From contig CAWIZY010000016.1 in the NCBI GenBank assembly GCA_963840725.1, positions 558,001 to 622,000 on the forward strand: DNA of 64,000 nt. The letters are read 5' to 3'. Within the stretch, counting starts at the first letter, position 1. Each line of letters begins with the position of its first letter. This document shows positions 54,002 to 62,962 of the stretch, piece by piece. The translations under genes were made by a program, and so were the position numbers. The notes beneath the pieces are model-generated. The model did no database searches. It was not told where the DNA came from and saw nothing but the letters and a program-made list of their open reading frames with translations. The stretch comes from CAVWDU01 sp963840725 (GTDB lineage Bacteria > Pseudomonadota > Gammaproteobacteria > Pseudomonadales > Halieaceae).

Positions 54002-55893
54002 CAGGGGCGCATATCCCCCGCCGTTATCATTGCGTCGACAATTGCCGACGCTGCGACGCGAACTTCAGGCCAACTCTCGAGGCCCAACGCGAACTGCCTC
54101 GCATAGTGGCGGAACTCCACCAGTAATTCAGGCACGCTTCTTTCAGCAGCGGTCCGTGCATCATCCGTCGGCTGGGCCAACTCCTGCATGGATCGATTCA
54201 CAACAGCAACGGCCTCGTCCAGCACAGCTCGCCACTCCGGTGGCCGCTGCACCCCATCCTGCAGAACACTCTTCAGCTGTGCGAGCCGCGAAACCTGAGC
54301 TTCCGCTATTTCAACACGATAGAGATTCACCAATGCCCGGTCGGACATCTCGGAAAGTTCTCGTGCAAGCTGCACCAGGCCGGCGAGCCGGGTCTGCGCA
54401 GGTATTCCAGTTTGGTAACTTGTGCGATCCGTTACATACTTGGCGGGGTTCACGGCAAACTTGCCGAATGAACGGGCATCAGTTGGGCGACCCTGACGAT
54501 CCTCCAGAGGCAGATGGGGGACGCTCCAGTCATACTCCAGCGTTGCCGCCTCCGGGTAAAGGTACTCGACCATAGCGCCGAACAGATAATCCTCACCCCT
54601 GAACACAGGAAAGTAAGGCGGCAGCAGCCGTGTGTTGTCCAGCCCGGTAACCTGGGAAATTACCGCCATCTTGCTAAAGGTCGGCCGGGGCATTCCCATC
54701 CAGTAAGCGCGCTGAGTCGCTGCCGCCGACAAGCCCCCGGAGGTCGCAAGCAAACGCTTTGCTGAGGCCGGATCCAGGGTATAGATCCACTGGGTATTGC
54801 GCGTTCCCGGGTCACCCAGACTGCCGCTCTGGGTGATAAGCACCGGAGAGTCCGCCGTCCATTGCTGGAGAAAGGCTGCATTGGACTGATACAGGATCTT
54901 CGCGTCCGGCTGACGAACCCCCAAAGCCCGGGCCGCCCGCCCCAGACCCAAGCCCAGGCAAAGTGCATGACCGGCGAGCGGATCGAAGCCCTCAACCTCG
55001 GTGCGCGCCTGAACATCGGCCTGAGAACGGTAAAAATCCACTTGTCGAGCCGAGCCGGCAAATGCCAAACCCTCCTCACGGTGTGGCGAGGGGACCGCTC
55101 GACATACCACATCATCATCCATTACGATGGCCCGGCGCCCCACCGAACCCAGCAGACAGAGTGTGCGCGCCAACCCGTAACTTTTATGCCCGGCCCACCG
55201 TTGTCGGTCGAGCAGAAAACGGATGCCATCGCTATGCTGAGGCAGTGCCTTCAGCAGTGCATCAAGTAGCGCTTGCTGTTGGGCAATACCCAGATATTGC
55301 ATTGCCATGGCACTGCGCTTGTTAAAGTCACGCACCGCCTCGCGATTGGCCATTGTGTGCGTGCCAGACCGCGAATCATCGACGAGGATGAGTTGCTCAT
55401 GGCGCAGTAGATCAGCATTTTTCAGCATGGAATCGAGCAGCCGCCGCACTGCCGCAGGGCGATCGCAGGTGATGATGAATACCCGGGTAGCTGCGGGATC
55501 AGGCTCCGGCGTCAGAGTTTCCGGCATCAGTCTCGCCAGGACCGAGTCAGCAGCGATCAGCATGCCCTCATCGCGCAACATTCCCAGCACCGCAGCAACA
55601 TCGGTCTCTTGACCATCAAGCTCGGGAATAGTCCGGGTCAGGTGGGCGACATGCTCGGGAAGACTGCGAAACACTCCGCAATACCCCAGCGCGACAGACA
55701 CCTCCGAGGCAACCATCAGTTGCCGGCCACTGTGCCGGTGCAATAAAAGGATGCCCCCGTTGCGCAGGTCGACCCGCTCGCAGTCTGCAGCGGCATACAA
55801 TTGCGATCCAGGGCCAGTGTCTGGCGCTGCTCCTGTTGCCGCAGTAGAGGCAGGTGGCTGGTAACTGTAATTGATGCTGATTTCGTCGGCCAT
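54001..55893 (-). CDS. PqqD-like domain fused to a GT-A-type glycosyltransferase
   Basis: 630 residues. The N-terminal region (about 35-120) has the strand-strand-strand-helix pattern and ending of PqqD/RRE winged-helix domains: VDLRNGGILLLHRHSGRQLM, then PEHVAHLTRTIPELDG, then VAAVLGMLRDEGMLI. A GT2-like domain follows: TRVFIITCDRPAAVRRLLDS, LILVDDSRSG and the metal motif AIVMDDDVVCR. The large C-terminal portion has FPVFRGEDYLFGAMVEYLYP and a helical tail. PqqD-type domains bind peptide leaders or protein partners in peptide-modifying pathways; the fusion with a glycosyltransferase is unusual. It heads a three-gene coupled operon. Acceptor unknown; the PqqD assignment is by pattern only. 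Confidence 0.72.
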   Translation of the reverse strand: MADEISINYSYQPPASTAATGAAPDTGPGSQLYAAADCERVDLRNGGILLLHRHSGRQLMVASEVSVALGYCGVFRSLPEHVAHLTRTIPELDGQETDVAAVLGMLRDEGMLIAADSVLARLMPETLTPEPDPAATRVFIITCDRPAAVRRLLDSMLKNADLLRHEQLILVDDSRSGTHTMANREAVRDFNKRSAMAMQYLGIAQQQALLDALLKALPQHSDGIRFLLDRQRWAGHKSYGLARTLCLLGSVGRRAIVMDDDVVCRAVPSPHREEGLAFAGSARQVDFYRSQADVQARTEVEGFDPLAGHALCLGLGLGRAARALGVRQPDAKILYQSNAAFLQQWTADSPVLITQSGSLGDPGTRNTQWIYTLDPASAKRLLATSGGLSAAATQRAYWMGMPRPTFSKMAVISQVTGLDNTRLLPPYFPVFRGEDYLFGAMVEYLYPEAATLEYDWSVPHLPLEDRQGRPTDARSFGKFAVNPAKYVTDRTSYQTGIPAQTRLAGLVQLARELSEMSDRALVNLYRVEIAEAQVSRLAQLKSVLQDGVQRPPEWRAVLDEAVAVVNRSMQELAQPTDDARTAAERSVPELLVEFRHYARQFALGLESWPEVRVAASAIVDAMITAGDMRP

Positions 55894-56509
55894 AGGTGTG
55901 CTTATGCTTTTTGTCTACTACTGGCCCCCACGATTCTATGAGTCAGTACACCGTATGTAAACTGGCCCATTCCCAACCTGAGGTGTCCCTGGGCTGCGCG
56001 GTGCGCCAGCAAATAGCGGCATTGCCAGCCTGGAAATGTGATCTACCACGCGTTTTGTTTTGCTTGAATCAAACTTACGCGGTGGTTATGCTATATTTTA
56101 GATCAAGTACCGGTTGATGAAGGTCGACAGCCGCGCAGGCTTATGAAGATCACGCCAAAGCCCTCCAACTGGCTTGTCATAGAATGGTTCAGTCACAAAG
56201 GCAGCCATAAAAAGTTCAGTCAGAAAGGATTCAGAAGGATTGGGGAACCGCCACCGCTGCTATTGCAGTGTATAGCAGCAGAATCAACTCGAAATGGGGC
56301 GAGCTGGGGTAGATTAAGACCGCAGAGCTGGACGCGCCGTGCTGCGAGAACTAAGCTAGTATTAGCTATGATCGCAGGGCCGTAACTCTCCAATAAACTG
56401 CCTGGCTCGCGCCCTGGCCCTGGCCTGAATTAGAAGTACACACCCTGAAGTGAGCAACAGCGTCACGGCCGGGTAACAAAGACTCACTCACAATAATTGA
56501 GGATTGGAG
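55894..56509. promoter_or_regulatory. 616-bp divergent intergenic region with a sigma-70-like promoter candidate
   Basis: No gene is supported here (an 80-codon ORF at 56143 lacks conserved features). A candidate plus-strand promoter reads TTGAAT (56064-56069), 17-bp spacer, TATGCT (56087-56092), in a visibly AT-rich patch. It would give the secreted-protein gene a leader of more than 400 nt. GAGG lies about nine bases before that gene's ATG. The promoter of the PqqD-like/GT operon should also lie here. Whether the long leader is structured could not be judged. Confidence 0.4.
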
Positions 56510-57601
56510 ATGAACAAGATTGGAACACTTACTGCTGCGGCCTGCGCAGTTGCGCTGTCCATTGGCGTGTCCGCCCCGGTCGCAGCCGCAACCGATAATC
56601 CGGACTTCGAGCGCGAACTGGCATGGGTACAGTCACTGGAAGCCGCTGAAGCCAACCGCGCGACTATCGTAAACGACATCGTTGATGCGGTGCGCAATGA
56701 GGCGCAATCGAAGTTTTCGGGTGGCTGGGAACCAGAACTCCGAAATCTGCTCAATGGCATTGCTGCCAGCCGTCTGATCAGTGCACAAGCCGCCACTGCG
56801 TCCGGATCATCCTATAGTGCTGTCGTATCTGCTGCGACCAACTACGAGCCGACACAATCCCAGCTGACTGGATTCTCGGATTTTGCCGCTTATCAAGAGG
56901 GCGGCGTCGGTATCCCTGCCGCTATTGACGACAGTACCGGGCTGAGCTTCAGGGCTATTACACCGTGCCGTATTGTCGACACGCGTAATGTGTCTGCCCC
57001 ACTGATCGGAGATGTTGCAAGAAGCTTCCACGTAGACAACTCTGCGGTTAGCGGCATCATTGCCGCCCAGGGGGGAGACTGCACGGAGGTTGCGCCTGCG
57101 GAAATGGCGGGCATCGCCGTCAACATTACCGTCGTACGCCCGACTGGCAGTGGCTTTGTCACCCTATACCCCGAGGGCGACGCCCGGCCCAATGCCTCGG
57201 TCACTAACTTCATCTCGGGACAGGTCACCGCAAACTCAACCGTCGTAAAGACCCCGATTGCTTCCGGAGCCGACTTCCAGCTGTATGCGCTGAACACCGT
57301 GAACGTGGTTGTCGACCTGTTGGGCTATTTCGTACCTCAGGACACAGTGCGCACCGCTGCCTCAGTCAACACCAGCAATACCTTTGGTTTTGACACCCCT
57401 GAATGCCCTGCCGGCTATCAGTATATCGGCGCTGAATTCAGCTGGGGGCCGTCAAACACCAACGTCTGGATGACTGGCGTAGCCAGAGCTCTGCCGCCTT
57501 CAGTGAGCGCCCCTGATCTGGAGAGTGCGCGCTGCAGAGGATCGGTCGCTGGCGGCACAGGCACCCAGGCGATTATTTGCTACGCAGTCTGTCAGCGCTG
57601 A
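56510..57601 (+). CDS. Secreted beta-rich protein with RxVDTR and VVVDxxGYF motifs
   Basis: 363 residues. Signal peptide MNKIGTLTAAACAVALSIGV ending near APVAAA, then a helical segment (about 30-90). A central domain of about 130 residues starts AITPCRIVDTRN, continues GIAVNITVVRPTGSGFVTLY and RPNASVTNF, and ends NVVVDLLGYF. This domain pattern recurs in secreted proteins of many soil and marine bacteria, often near cell-wall or glycan functions, without an assigned activity. The C-terminal 80 residues carry four cysteines (TPECPAGY, ESARCRG, IICYAVCQR), suggesting disulfides. Position between the glycan operon and ksgA hints at a surface role (inference). Confidence 0.75.
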   Translation: MNKIGTLTAAACAVALSIGVSAPVAAATDNPDFERELAWVQSLEAAEANRATIVNDIVDAVRNEAQSKFSGGWEPELRNLLNGIAASRLISAQAATASGSSYSAVVSAATNYEPTQSQLTGFSDFAAYQEGGVGIPAAIDDSTGLSFRAITPCRIVDTRNVSAPLIGDVARSFHVDNSAVSGIIAAQGGDCTEVAPAEMAGIAVNITVVRPTGSGFVTLYPEGDARPNASVTNFISGQVTANSTVVKTPIASGADFQLYALNTVNVVVDLLGYFVPQDTVRTAASVNTSNTFGFDTPECPAGYQYIGAEFSWGPSNTNVWMTGVARALPPSVSAPDLESARCRGSVAGGTGTQAIICYAVCQR

Positions 57602-57612
57602 TCCTGGCACCT

Positions 57613-57644
57613 GCCCACACTGCCCGAATCAGGGCAGTGCGGGC
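57613..57644 (+). terminator. Strong hairpin without a U-tract after the secreted-protein gene
   Basis: GCCCACACTGCCC at 57613-57625 faces GGGCAGTGCGGGC at 57632-57644 around a six-base loop, giving 8 plus 4 G-C-rich pairs around one mismatch. No run of T follows, so a classical intrinsic terminator is not met. It lies 11 bp after the stop and just before the ksgA start, and could act as a weak terminator or an RNA-stabilising end. Confidence 0.4.
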
Positions 57645-57659
57645 CGATACCTGAGCAGC

Positions 57660-58442
57660 GTGTCTACTTCTCACAGAGCACGCAAGCGCTTCGGTCAAAA
57701 TTTCCTCCGCGACCAGGCCGTCATTGCTCGTATCGCTGGCGCCATTTACCCCCGGCCTGATGACCGTCTCGTCGAAATCGGCCCGGGTCAGGGTGCACTC
57801 ACCGAACCACTGATTGCCAGTGGAGCCCACGTCGATGTCATTGAACTTGATCGCGACCTGGTACCCGGCCTGCTGGCCGCCTACAGCTTGCAACCTGGAT
57901 TTACCCTACACAACGCCGACGCACTCAAATTCGATTTCGCCAGCCTGGCAGATGGCGACAAACCGCTGCGGGTGGTGGGCAATCTGCCCTACAACATATC
58001 CACCCCGTTGATATTCCGGCTGTTAGAGCATAAGCGCCACTTCGCCGATATGCATTTCATGCTGCAACGTGAGGTGGTCCAGAGGTTGGCTGCGTCTCCC
58101 GGCAGCAAACACTGGGGCCGGCTGGGGATCATGACGCAATTTCACTGCACGGTAGAACACCTGTTTGACGTGCCGCCTGAAGCCTTTCAACCGGCACCAA
58201 AAGTGCAATCCGCGATCGTGAGACTGACGCCGCGAACAAGCTCACCCTGGAAGGACTGCGACGAGGCCAATTTGCGCGACATCGTACAGAAATCTTTTGC
58301 CCAAAGGCGCAAAACCTTGCGCAACAACCTTAAAGGTATTATAGATGGACCCGCACTCGAGGCACTGGGACTCAACCCCGGCGCCCGGGCGGAAACACTC
58401 GACATTGCCCACTTCATAGACATTGCCAATGCCACAGATTGA
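57660..58442 (+). CDS. rsmA: 16S rRNA dimethyladenosine transferase
   Basis: 260 residues (KsgA), methylates two adjacent adenosines near the 3' end of 16S rRNA. The SAM site is LVEIGPGQGALTEPLI, with ELDRDLVPGL and the catalytic NLPYNIS. RKRFGQNFLRD opens the protein. The start is a GTG at 57660 (VSTSHRARKRF); no in-frame ATG is near. It overlaps apaG by 14 bp. The ksgA-apaG-apaH order is the conserved gammaproteobacterial one, resumed here after the island. Confidence 0.96.
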   Translation: MSTSHRARKRFGQNFLRDQAVIARIAGAIYPRPDDRLVEIGPGQGALTEPLIASGAHVDVIELDRDLVPGLLAAYSLQPGFTLHNADALKFDFASLADGDKPLRVVGNLPYNISTPLIFRLLEHKRHFADMHFMLQREVVQRLAASPGSKHWGRLGIMTQFHCTVEHLFDVPPEAFQPAPKVQSAIVRLTPRTSSPWKDCDEANLRDIVQKSFAQRRKTLRNNLKGIIDGPALEALGLNPGARAETLDIAHFIDIANATD

Positions 58443-58851
58443 ACACACTGAATTCAACCCCGCGCTGGTCGGCGTCAACGTGGTGACGACCTACCTGCCC
58501 AGCCATTCCCGGCCTGAGGCGGGGCAATACACCTTCGCCTATACGATCACCATCAGCAACGCGGGCGACGTACCGGTGCAACTGCTCTCCCGCCACTGGC
58601 TGATTACCGATGCCGAGGACAAAGTACAAGAGGTACGCGGTGACGGCGTGGTGGGCGAGCAACCGGTGATCGCACCCAACGACGCCTTCCGGTATACCAG
58701 CGGCGCCACCCTGACCACACCGGTCGGATGCATGGAGGGTAGCTATTTCATGGTGGCTTGTGATCCCGGTGGTGAGGCGGCGCCCAGTGCACCCACCTTT
58801 GAGGTCCCCATCCCCGCCTTCTCGCTGCACACCCCCACCGCACTCCACTGA
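58429..58851 (+). CDS. apaG: ApaG-domain protein
   Basis: 140 residues with the FnIII-like ApaG fold: VTTYLPSHSRPEAGQYTFAY, then TISNAGDVPVQLLSRHWLIT and the VRGDGVVGEQPVIAPNDAFRYTSG segment (signature GEQP). ApaG is conserved beside apaH, and its exact cellular role is still unclear. The ATG at 58429 is chosen over a TTG two codons earlier. It lies inside the ksgA 3' end and 10 bp before apaH. Confidence 0.94.
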   Translation: MPQIEHTEFNPALVGVNVVTTYLPSHSRPEAGQYTFAYTITISNAGDVPVQLLSRHWLITDAEDKVQEVRGDGVVGEQPVIAPNDAFRYTSGATLTTPVGCMEGSYFMVACDPGGEAAPSAPTFEVPIPAFSLHTPTALH

Positions 58852-58861
58852 TCCGAACCTC

Positions 58862-59683
58862 ATGAGCACCTACGTTGTCGGCGATATCCAGGGTTGCCTG
58901 CAACCCTTGAAGTGCCTGCTGCGTCGGGTTGATTTCAGACCCGATCGGGACATGCTGTGGTCAGCGGGGGATATCGTTAATCGCGGACCCCGATGCCTTA
59001 AAACCCTGCGCTTTCTCTATGCGATGCGCGACAACTTACACATGGTGCTGGGCAACCACGACCTGCATCTGCTCGCTGTCGCAGCCGGTGCCCGCCGCGC
59101 CAGCCCCTCGGATACCTTCGACAAAATTCTCAAAGCCCCGGACCGTGAAGTACTGCTCAATTGGCTGCTCTACAGGCCACTGATACACCATCAATACGAT
59201 GCAACTCTGGTCCATGCCGGGATACCGCCGCAATGGAGTATCGCCGAGGCTATGGGCTATGCCAGAGAAGTGGAGGACATCCTGCGCAGCCCGCAGTGCA
59301 CAGAGTTCTTCCGAGAAATGTATGGCAACGAGCCGCTGCTCTGGTCCGAGGACCTGACCGGCATGACCCGGCTGCGGGTCATCACCAATTACCTCACCCG
59401 CATGCGCTACTGCACCGACACCGGGGCACTGGACCTGGACAGCAAAGGCCCAAAGCCGGATGCCGGCAAAAAGGTCTCCGCGTGGTTCAGCCACCCCCAA
59501 CGCAAAACCCTTGACGATCATATCCTCTTTGGCCACTGGGCCTCCCTGAAGGGCAAGACAGACAGCCCGCTGGTCGTTGGCGTTGATACCGGCTGCGTCT
59601 GGGACGGGAAGTTATCCTTTTACGAACTGGAAACCGGTAACTGGACCGCCTGCGATTGTCGCGACGGCAGGTGCGAGGACTAG
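58862..59683 (+). CDS. apaH: Symmetrical bis(5'-nucleosyl)-tetraphosphatase
   Basis: 273 residues, metallophosphatase that splits Ap4A and can remove Np4 RNA caps. Motifs are VVGDIQGCLQPL, SAGDIVNRGPRC, LGNHDLHLLA and the downstream VHAGIPPQWS, with the ApaH-specific GHWASLKGKTDS and VDTGCVWDGKLS. The ATG at 58862 is chosen since the metal motif begins six residues later. The tail CDCRDGRCED is Cys-rich and unusual in look, but short. Confidence 0.96.
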   Translation: MSTYVVGDIQGCLQPLKCLLRRVDFRPDRDMLWSAGDIVNRGPRCLKTLRFLYAMRDNLHMVLGNHDLHLLAVAAGARRASPSDTFDKILKAPDREVLLNWLLYRPLIHHQYDATLVHAGIPPQWSIAEAMGYAREVEDILRSPQCTEFFREMYGNEPLLWSEDLTGMTRLRVITNYLTRMRYCTDTGALDLDSKGPKPDAGKKVSAWFSHPQRKTLDDHILFGHWASLKGKTDSPLVVGVDTGCVWDGKLSFYELETGNWTACDCRDGRCED

Positions 59684-59727
59684 CCCGTGTTCATGACGCT
59701 ACCGGCGCGCAGCGGTACACTGTGACC

Positions 59728-60960
59728 ATGGAGACTTATCTCGTCGGCGGCGCGGTGCGCGATGAAATGCTCGGATACCCTGTCACAGAGCGCGACTGGG
59801 TAGTTGTCGGCGCTCGCCCGCAGGACCTGCTGGACCTCGGTTATCAACAGGTGGGCAAGGATTTCCCGGTGTTTCTCCATCCCCGCACCAAGGACGAATA
59901 TGCACTGGCCCGCACCGAGCGCAAACAGGGCCGCGGGCACACCGGATTTACCCTGCACTGTGACCCTGATATTACGCTGGAAGAAGACCTGATGCGCCGT
60001 GACCTGACGGTCAATGCCATGGCTCGCACCGAGGCCGGCGAATTGGTCGACCCCTACGGTGGTGAGCGCGACCTCGCGGACAGGGTGCTGCGTCACGTGT
60101 CTGACGCCTTTGTGGAGGATCCCCTGCGGGTACTGCGCACCGCGCGCTTCGCCGCCCGCTATGCCCACCTGGGTTTTAACATCGCGCCGGAAACGCTCAC
60201 CCTGATGCGCAGTATCACCGAGGCCGGGGAGTTGGAATTTCTGCCCGCTGAGCGTGTGTGGACGGAACTCATCCGTGCCCTCGGCGAACGCGCACCCCGG
60301 GTCTTCGTCAGTACCTTGCGCGACTGTGGCGCACTGAAACGGCTGCTTCCGGAAGTGGATGCCCTCTTTGGCGTGCCCCAGGTTGCCGAATACCATCCGG
60401 AAATCGACACTGGCGTGCACACCCTGATGGCGCTGGAACAGGCCTGCCGCTTGAGCCCGAGCACCGAAGTGCGTTACGCCGTATTGCTGCATGACCTGGG
60501 CAAAGGCACCACGCCCAGGGCCGAATGGCCACGCCACATCGCCCACGAACAGCGCGGCAAAGCCCTGGTTGAGCAAGCCAGTCAGCGCCTCAGAGCCAGC
60601 AACCAGCACACCCGACTGGCCCTTCAGGTGTGCCAGTACCACACGCTTTGCCATCAGGCGCTGCAGTTGCGAGGGAAGACACTACTGAATTTGCTCACCG
60701 CGACGGATGCCCTGCGACGCCCGGAGGGCTTCGAGCTGTTTCTGCTGGCCTGTGAGGCCGATGCACGCGGGCGGGCCGGGCTGGAGCAACGTGAATACCC
60801 CCAGGCGGACTATCTGCGTACCGCATTGGCTACCGTGCAGGCGGTGACGGCAGCAGACTTCGTCGCCCGCGGCATCAGCGGCAAAGCCATCGGGGAAGCC
60901 ATACGCGCAGAGCGCATCAGGCGTCTGGAAGCACTGCGGCCCGCGACAGCACCTGAATAA
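59728..60960 (+). CDS. cca: tRNA CCA-adding enzyme with HD domain
   Basis: 410 residues, class II nucleotidyltransferase that adds or repairs the 3' CCA of tRNA. The nucleotidyltransferase part has YLVGGAVRDEMLG and the catalytic ERDWVVVGA (the D-x-D is in this stretch); neck motif EEDLMRRDLTVNAMA; EDPLRVLRTARFAARY. The C-terminal HD phosphodiesterase domain has LLHDLGKGTTPR and CQYHTLCHQ, as in E. coli CCA enzyme. The ATG at 59728 starts METYLVGG. Confidence 0.96.
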   Translation: METYLVGGAVRDEMLGYPVTERDWVVVGARPQDLLDLGYQQVGKDFPVFLHPRTKDEYALARTERKQGRGHTGFTLHCDPDITLEEDLMRRDLTVNAMARTEAGELVDPYGGERDLADRVLRHVSDAFVEDPLRVLRTARFAARYAHLGFNIAPETLTLMRSITEAGELEFLPAERVWTELIRALGERAPRVFVSTLRDCGALKRLLPEVDALFGVPQVAEYHPEIDTGVHTLMALEQACRLSPSTEVRYAVLLHDLGKGTTPRAEWPRHIAHEQRGKALVEQASQRLRASNQHTRLALQVCQYHTLCHQALQLRGKTLLNLLTATDALRRPEGFELFLLACEADARGRAGLEQREYPQADYLRTALATVQAVTAADFVARGISGKAIGEAIRAERIRRLEALRPATAPE

Positions 60961-61019
60961 TCACCCGCGCCCGGAAAGCCTCTGCAACCGTCGACGCCAA
61001 AAACAGTCGCAACGCCAGA

Positions 61020-61556
61020 TCAGACGGGTTGCTGACCAGGCAACTGGGCGCGGGACACCATCTCGCCGCGCCACTGAAAATCTACCCGTTGCAGGGACTG
61101 TGATGCCTCGTTGTAGGCCCGCCATAGACTGGCGTAACTTCGACCCACCACAGGGTGCAATACATCGGGCGCCAGGTCCGCCAGTGGACGCAGTACGAAG
61201 GCGTTTTCCAGTATCTCACCACGGGGCAATTCCACACCCTCGATGACGCCAACGTGGTTATCATAAGTCAGGATATCGATATCCAGTTGACGAGGACTGA
61301 AGCGTGTCGTCTGCGCCGGCCTGCCGTGGTCGGTCTCGATCTGGCGCAGGCTGCGCGCCAGCGAACCCACCTGCAGACCGGTTCTTGCCGCCACCACCAG
61401 GTTAAGAAACGGCTTACCGTCAAAACCAATGGCGGCGCTGTCGTACACTGGCGACAGCTGCAGCGACCCCAGCAGCTCAGCGAGTGCATCAAGCCCGGCG
61501 GTAATATACCGCTCTCGCTCGATGTTGCTGCCCAGCCCGAGATAAATCTGCGCCAT
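61020..61556 (-). CDS. folK: 6-hydroxymethyl-7,8-dihydropterin pyrophosphokinase
   Basis: 178 residues, folate synthesis. Signatures are IYLGLGSNIERERYI, SPVYDSAAIGFDGKPFLNLV, and the catalytic RFSPRQLDIDILTYDN followed by LPRGEILENAFVLRPLADLAP. The ATG at 61554-61556 (MAQIYLG) follows the folB stop by three bases. Convergent with cca across 59 bp. Confidence 0.96.
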   Translation of the reverse strand: MAQIYLGLGSNIERERYITAGLDALAELLGSLQLSPVYDSAAIGFDGKPFLNLVVAARTGLQVGSLARSLRQIETDHGRPAQTTRFSPRQLDIDILTYDNHVGVIEGVELPRGEILENAFVLRPLADLAPDVLHPVVGRSYASLWRAYNEASQSLQRVDFQWRGEMVSRAQLPGQQPV

Positions 61557-61559
61557 CAA

Positions 61560-61916
61560 TCAGCTCCGCCTACCGCGCTCGATGAGCACACCCACGGTGC
61601 GTGCTGCTGGCACCGCGCCGGGCTTGCTCAATCGCAGCCGCACCCAGGGCACCTCAAACTCGGCCATAACCAGTTCACACACTGCCTCAGCCATCGTCTC
61701 CAGCAGCTTGAACTCCGCCGCACCAATCAGCGCCTCCAGTCGGCTGGCCACCGCTGCGTAGTCCAGCGCATCCTCAACAGCGTCCGAGGCGGCGGCACAG
61801 CGCGTGTCCGCGGCCATTTCCAGGTCCAGAACCACCTGCTGGCGCACCTGCCGCTCCCAGTCGTAGACGCCAATAACCGTATCGATGCACAGCTTACTGA
61901 TAAATACCGTATCCAT
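61560..61916 (-). CDS. folB: Dihydroneopterin aldolase
   Basis: 118 residues, forms an octamer that makes 6-hydroxymethyl-dihydropterin, the substrate of the adjacent FolK. Typical segments are DTVIGVYDWERQVRQQVVLD (substrate-binding Glu), DALDYAAVASRLEALI, and FKLLETMAEAV; the C-terminal LSKPGAVPAARTVGVLIER carries the active-site Lys. Coupled to tsaD by a TAATG overlap. Confidence 0.96.
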   Translation of the reverse strand: MDTVFISKLCIDTVIGVYDWERQVRQQVVLDLEMAADTRCAAASDAVEDALDYAAVASRLEALIGAAEFKLLETMAEAVCELVMAEFEVPWVRLRLSKPGAVPAARTVGVLIERGRRS

Positions 61917-62962
61917 TAAACTCGACCTGCAGGAACCCGCAGTGACGGGAGCTCTTCCATAGGCCAGCGCGGTCGGACCGGCACCTCAGCGCCATCGCAC
62001 TGGCCCGCCGCCAGCCGCTGGGCGCCGGCATAAGCGATCATCGCGCCGTTGTCCGTACAGAAAACCGGAGCCGGGTAAAAAACCCGGGCCTGCTCCCTGG
62101 ACAGGGCCTCCTGGAGACGGGTGCGCAGCTTTTGGTTGGCGCTGACCCCACCAGCGATCACCAGCGTTTTCAATTGCTCCTGCCGGAGAGCTCGGCGACA
62201 TTTGATCACCAGCGTCGCCACCACCGCATCCTCGAACGCACAGGCAATGTCGGCCCGATCCTGATCCGTGAGCCCCGTCGCCTGCCGACAATCCGCCACC
62301 GTGTTCAGGGTGTGCGTCTTCAAACCGCTGAAACTGAAGTCCAGTCCCGGCCGGTTAACCATGGGGCGCGGGAAGTCGAAACGCGTATCGTCCCCACTTT
62401 CGGCCAGGCGCGCTATATGCGGGCCCCCAGGATAGGGCAAACCCAGCATCTTGGCGGCCTTGTCAAAGGCCTCACCCGCCGCGTCGTCAACCGACTCGCC
62501 CAACATGCGGTACTCTCCGATACCATCCACGCGCACCAACTGAGTGTGCCCCCCGGATACCAACAGGGCGACAAAAGGATAGGCCGGATGCTCGTCCTCC
62601 AACATTGGGGCCAGCAGATGACCTTCCATGTGATGCACCCCCAGGGCGGGAATACCCCACCCCCAGGCCAGGGCGCGCGCCAAAGTGGCGCCTACCATCA
62701 AGGCGCCCACCAATCCGGGGCCGGCGGTATACGCTACACCATCCAGCTCTGCGGCCCGACAATCGGCTTCCGCCAGCACCTGAGCGATCAGCGGCAGGGC
62801 TTTTCGGATATGGTCCCGGGAGGCCAGCTCCGGTACCACACCACCGTACTCAACATGGATATCAACCTGGCTGAACAATCCATGCGCCAGCAGTCCGCGC
62901 TCAGTGTCGTAAAGCGCGACCCCGGTCTCATCGCAAGAGGTTTCCAAACCCAGAATCAGCAT
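61916..62962 (-). CDS. tsaD: tRNA N6-threonylcarbamoyladenosine synthase subunit TsaD
   Basis: 348 residues, ASKHA-fold enzyme that attaches threonylcarbamoyl to A37 of ANN-decoding tRNAs. It begins MLILGLETSCDETGVALYD. Metal ligands are HHMEGHLLAPM; nucleotide-binding segments are VSGGHTQLV and GGVSANQKLR, and the C-terminal FCTDNGAMIAYAG is typical. The ATG at 62962 is preferred to a GTG three codons earlier. Divergent from rpsU across about 180 bp, the usual gcp/rpsU arrangement. Confidence 0.97.
   Translation of the reverse strand: MLILGLETSCDETGVALYDTERGLLAHGLFSQVDIHVEYGGVVPELASRDHIRKALPLIAQVLAEADCRAAELDGVAYTAGPGLVGALMVGATLARALAWGWGIPALGVHHMEGHLLAPMLEDEHPAYPFVALLVSGGHTQLVRVDGIGEYRMLGESVDDAAGEAFDKAAKMLGLPYPGGPHIARLAESGDDTRFDFPRPMVNRPGLDFSFSGLKTHTLNTVADCRQATGLTDQDRADIACAFEDAVVATLVIKCRRALRQEQLKTLVIAGGVSANQKLRTRLQEALSREQARVFYPAPVFCTDNGAMIAYAGAQRLAAGQCDGAEVPVRPRWPMEELPSLRVPAGRV

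Noticed and set aside
56143..56385. 80-codon ORF in the gap before the secreted-protein gene
   Set aside because: Low-complexity basic sequence, no conserved motif and no clear ribosome site.
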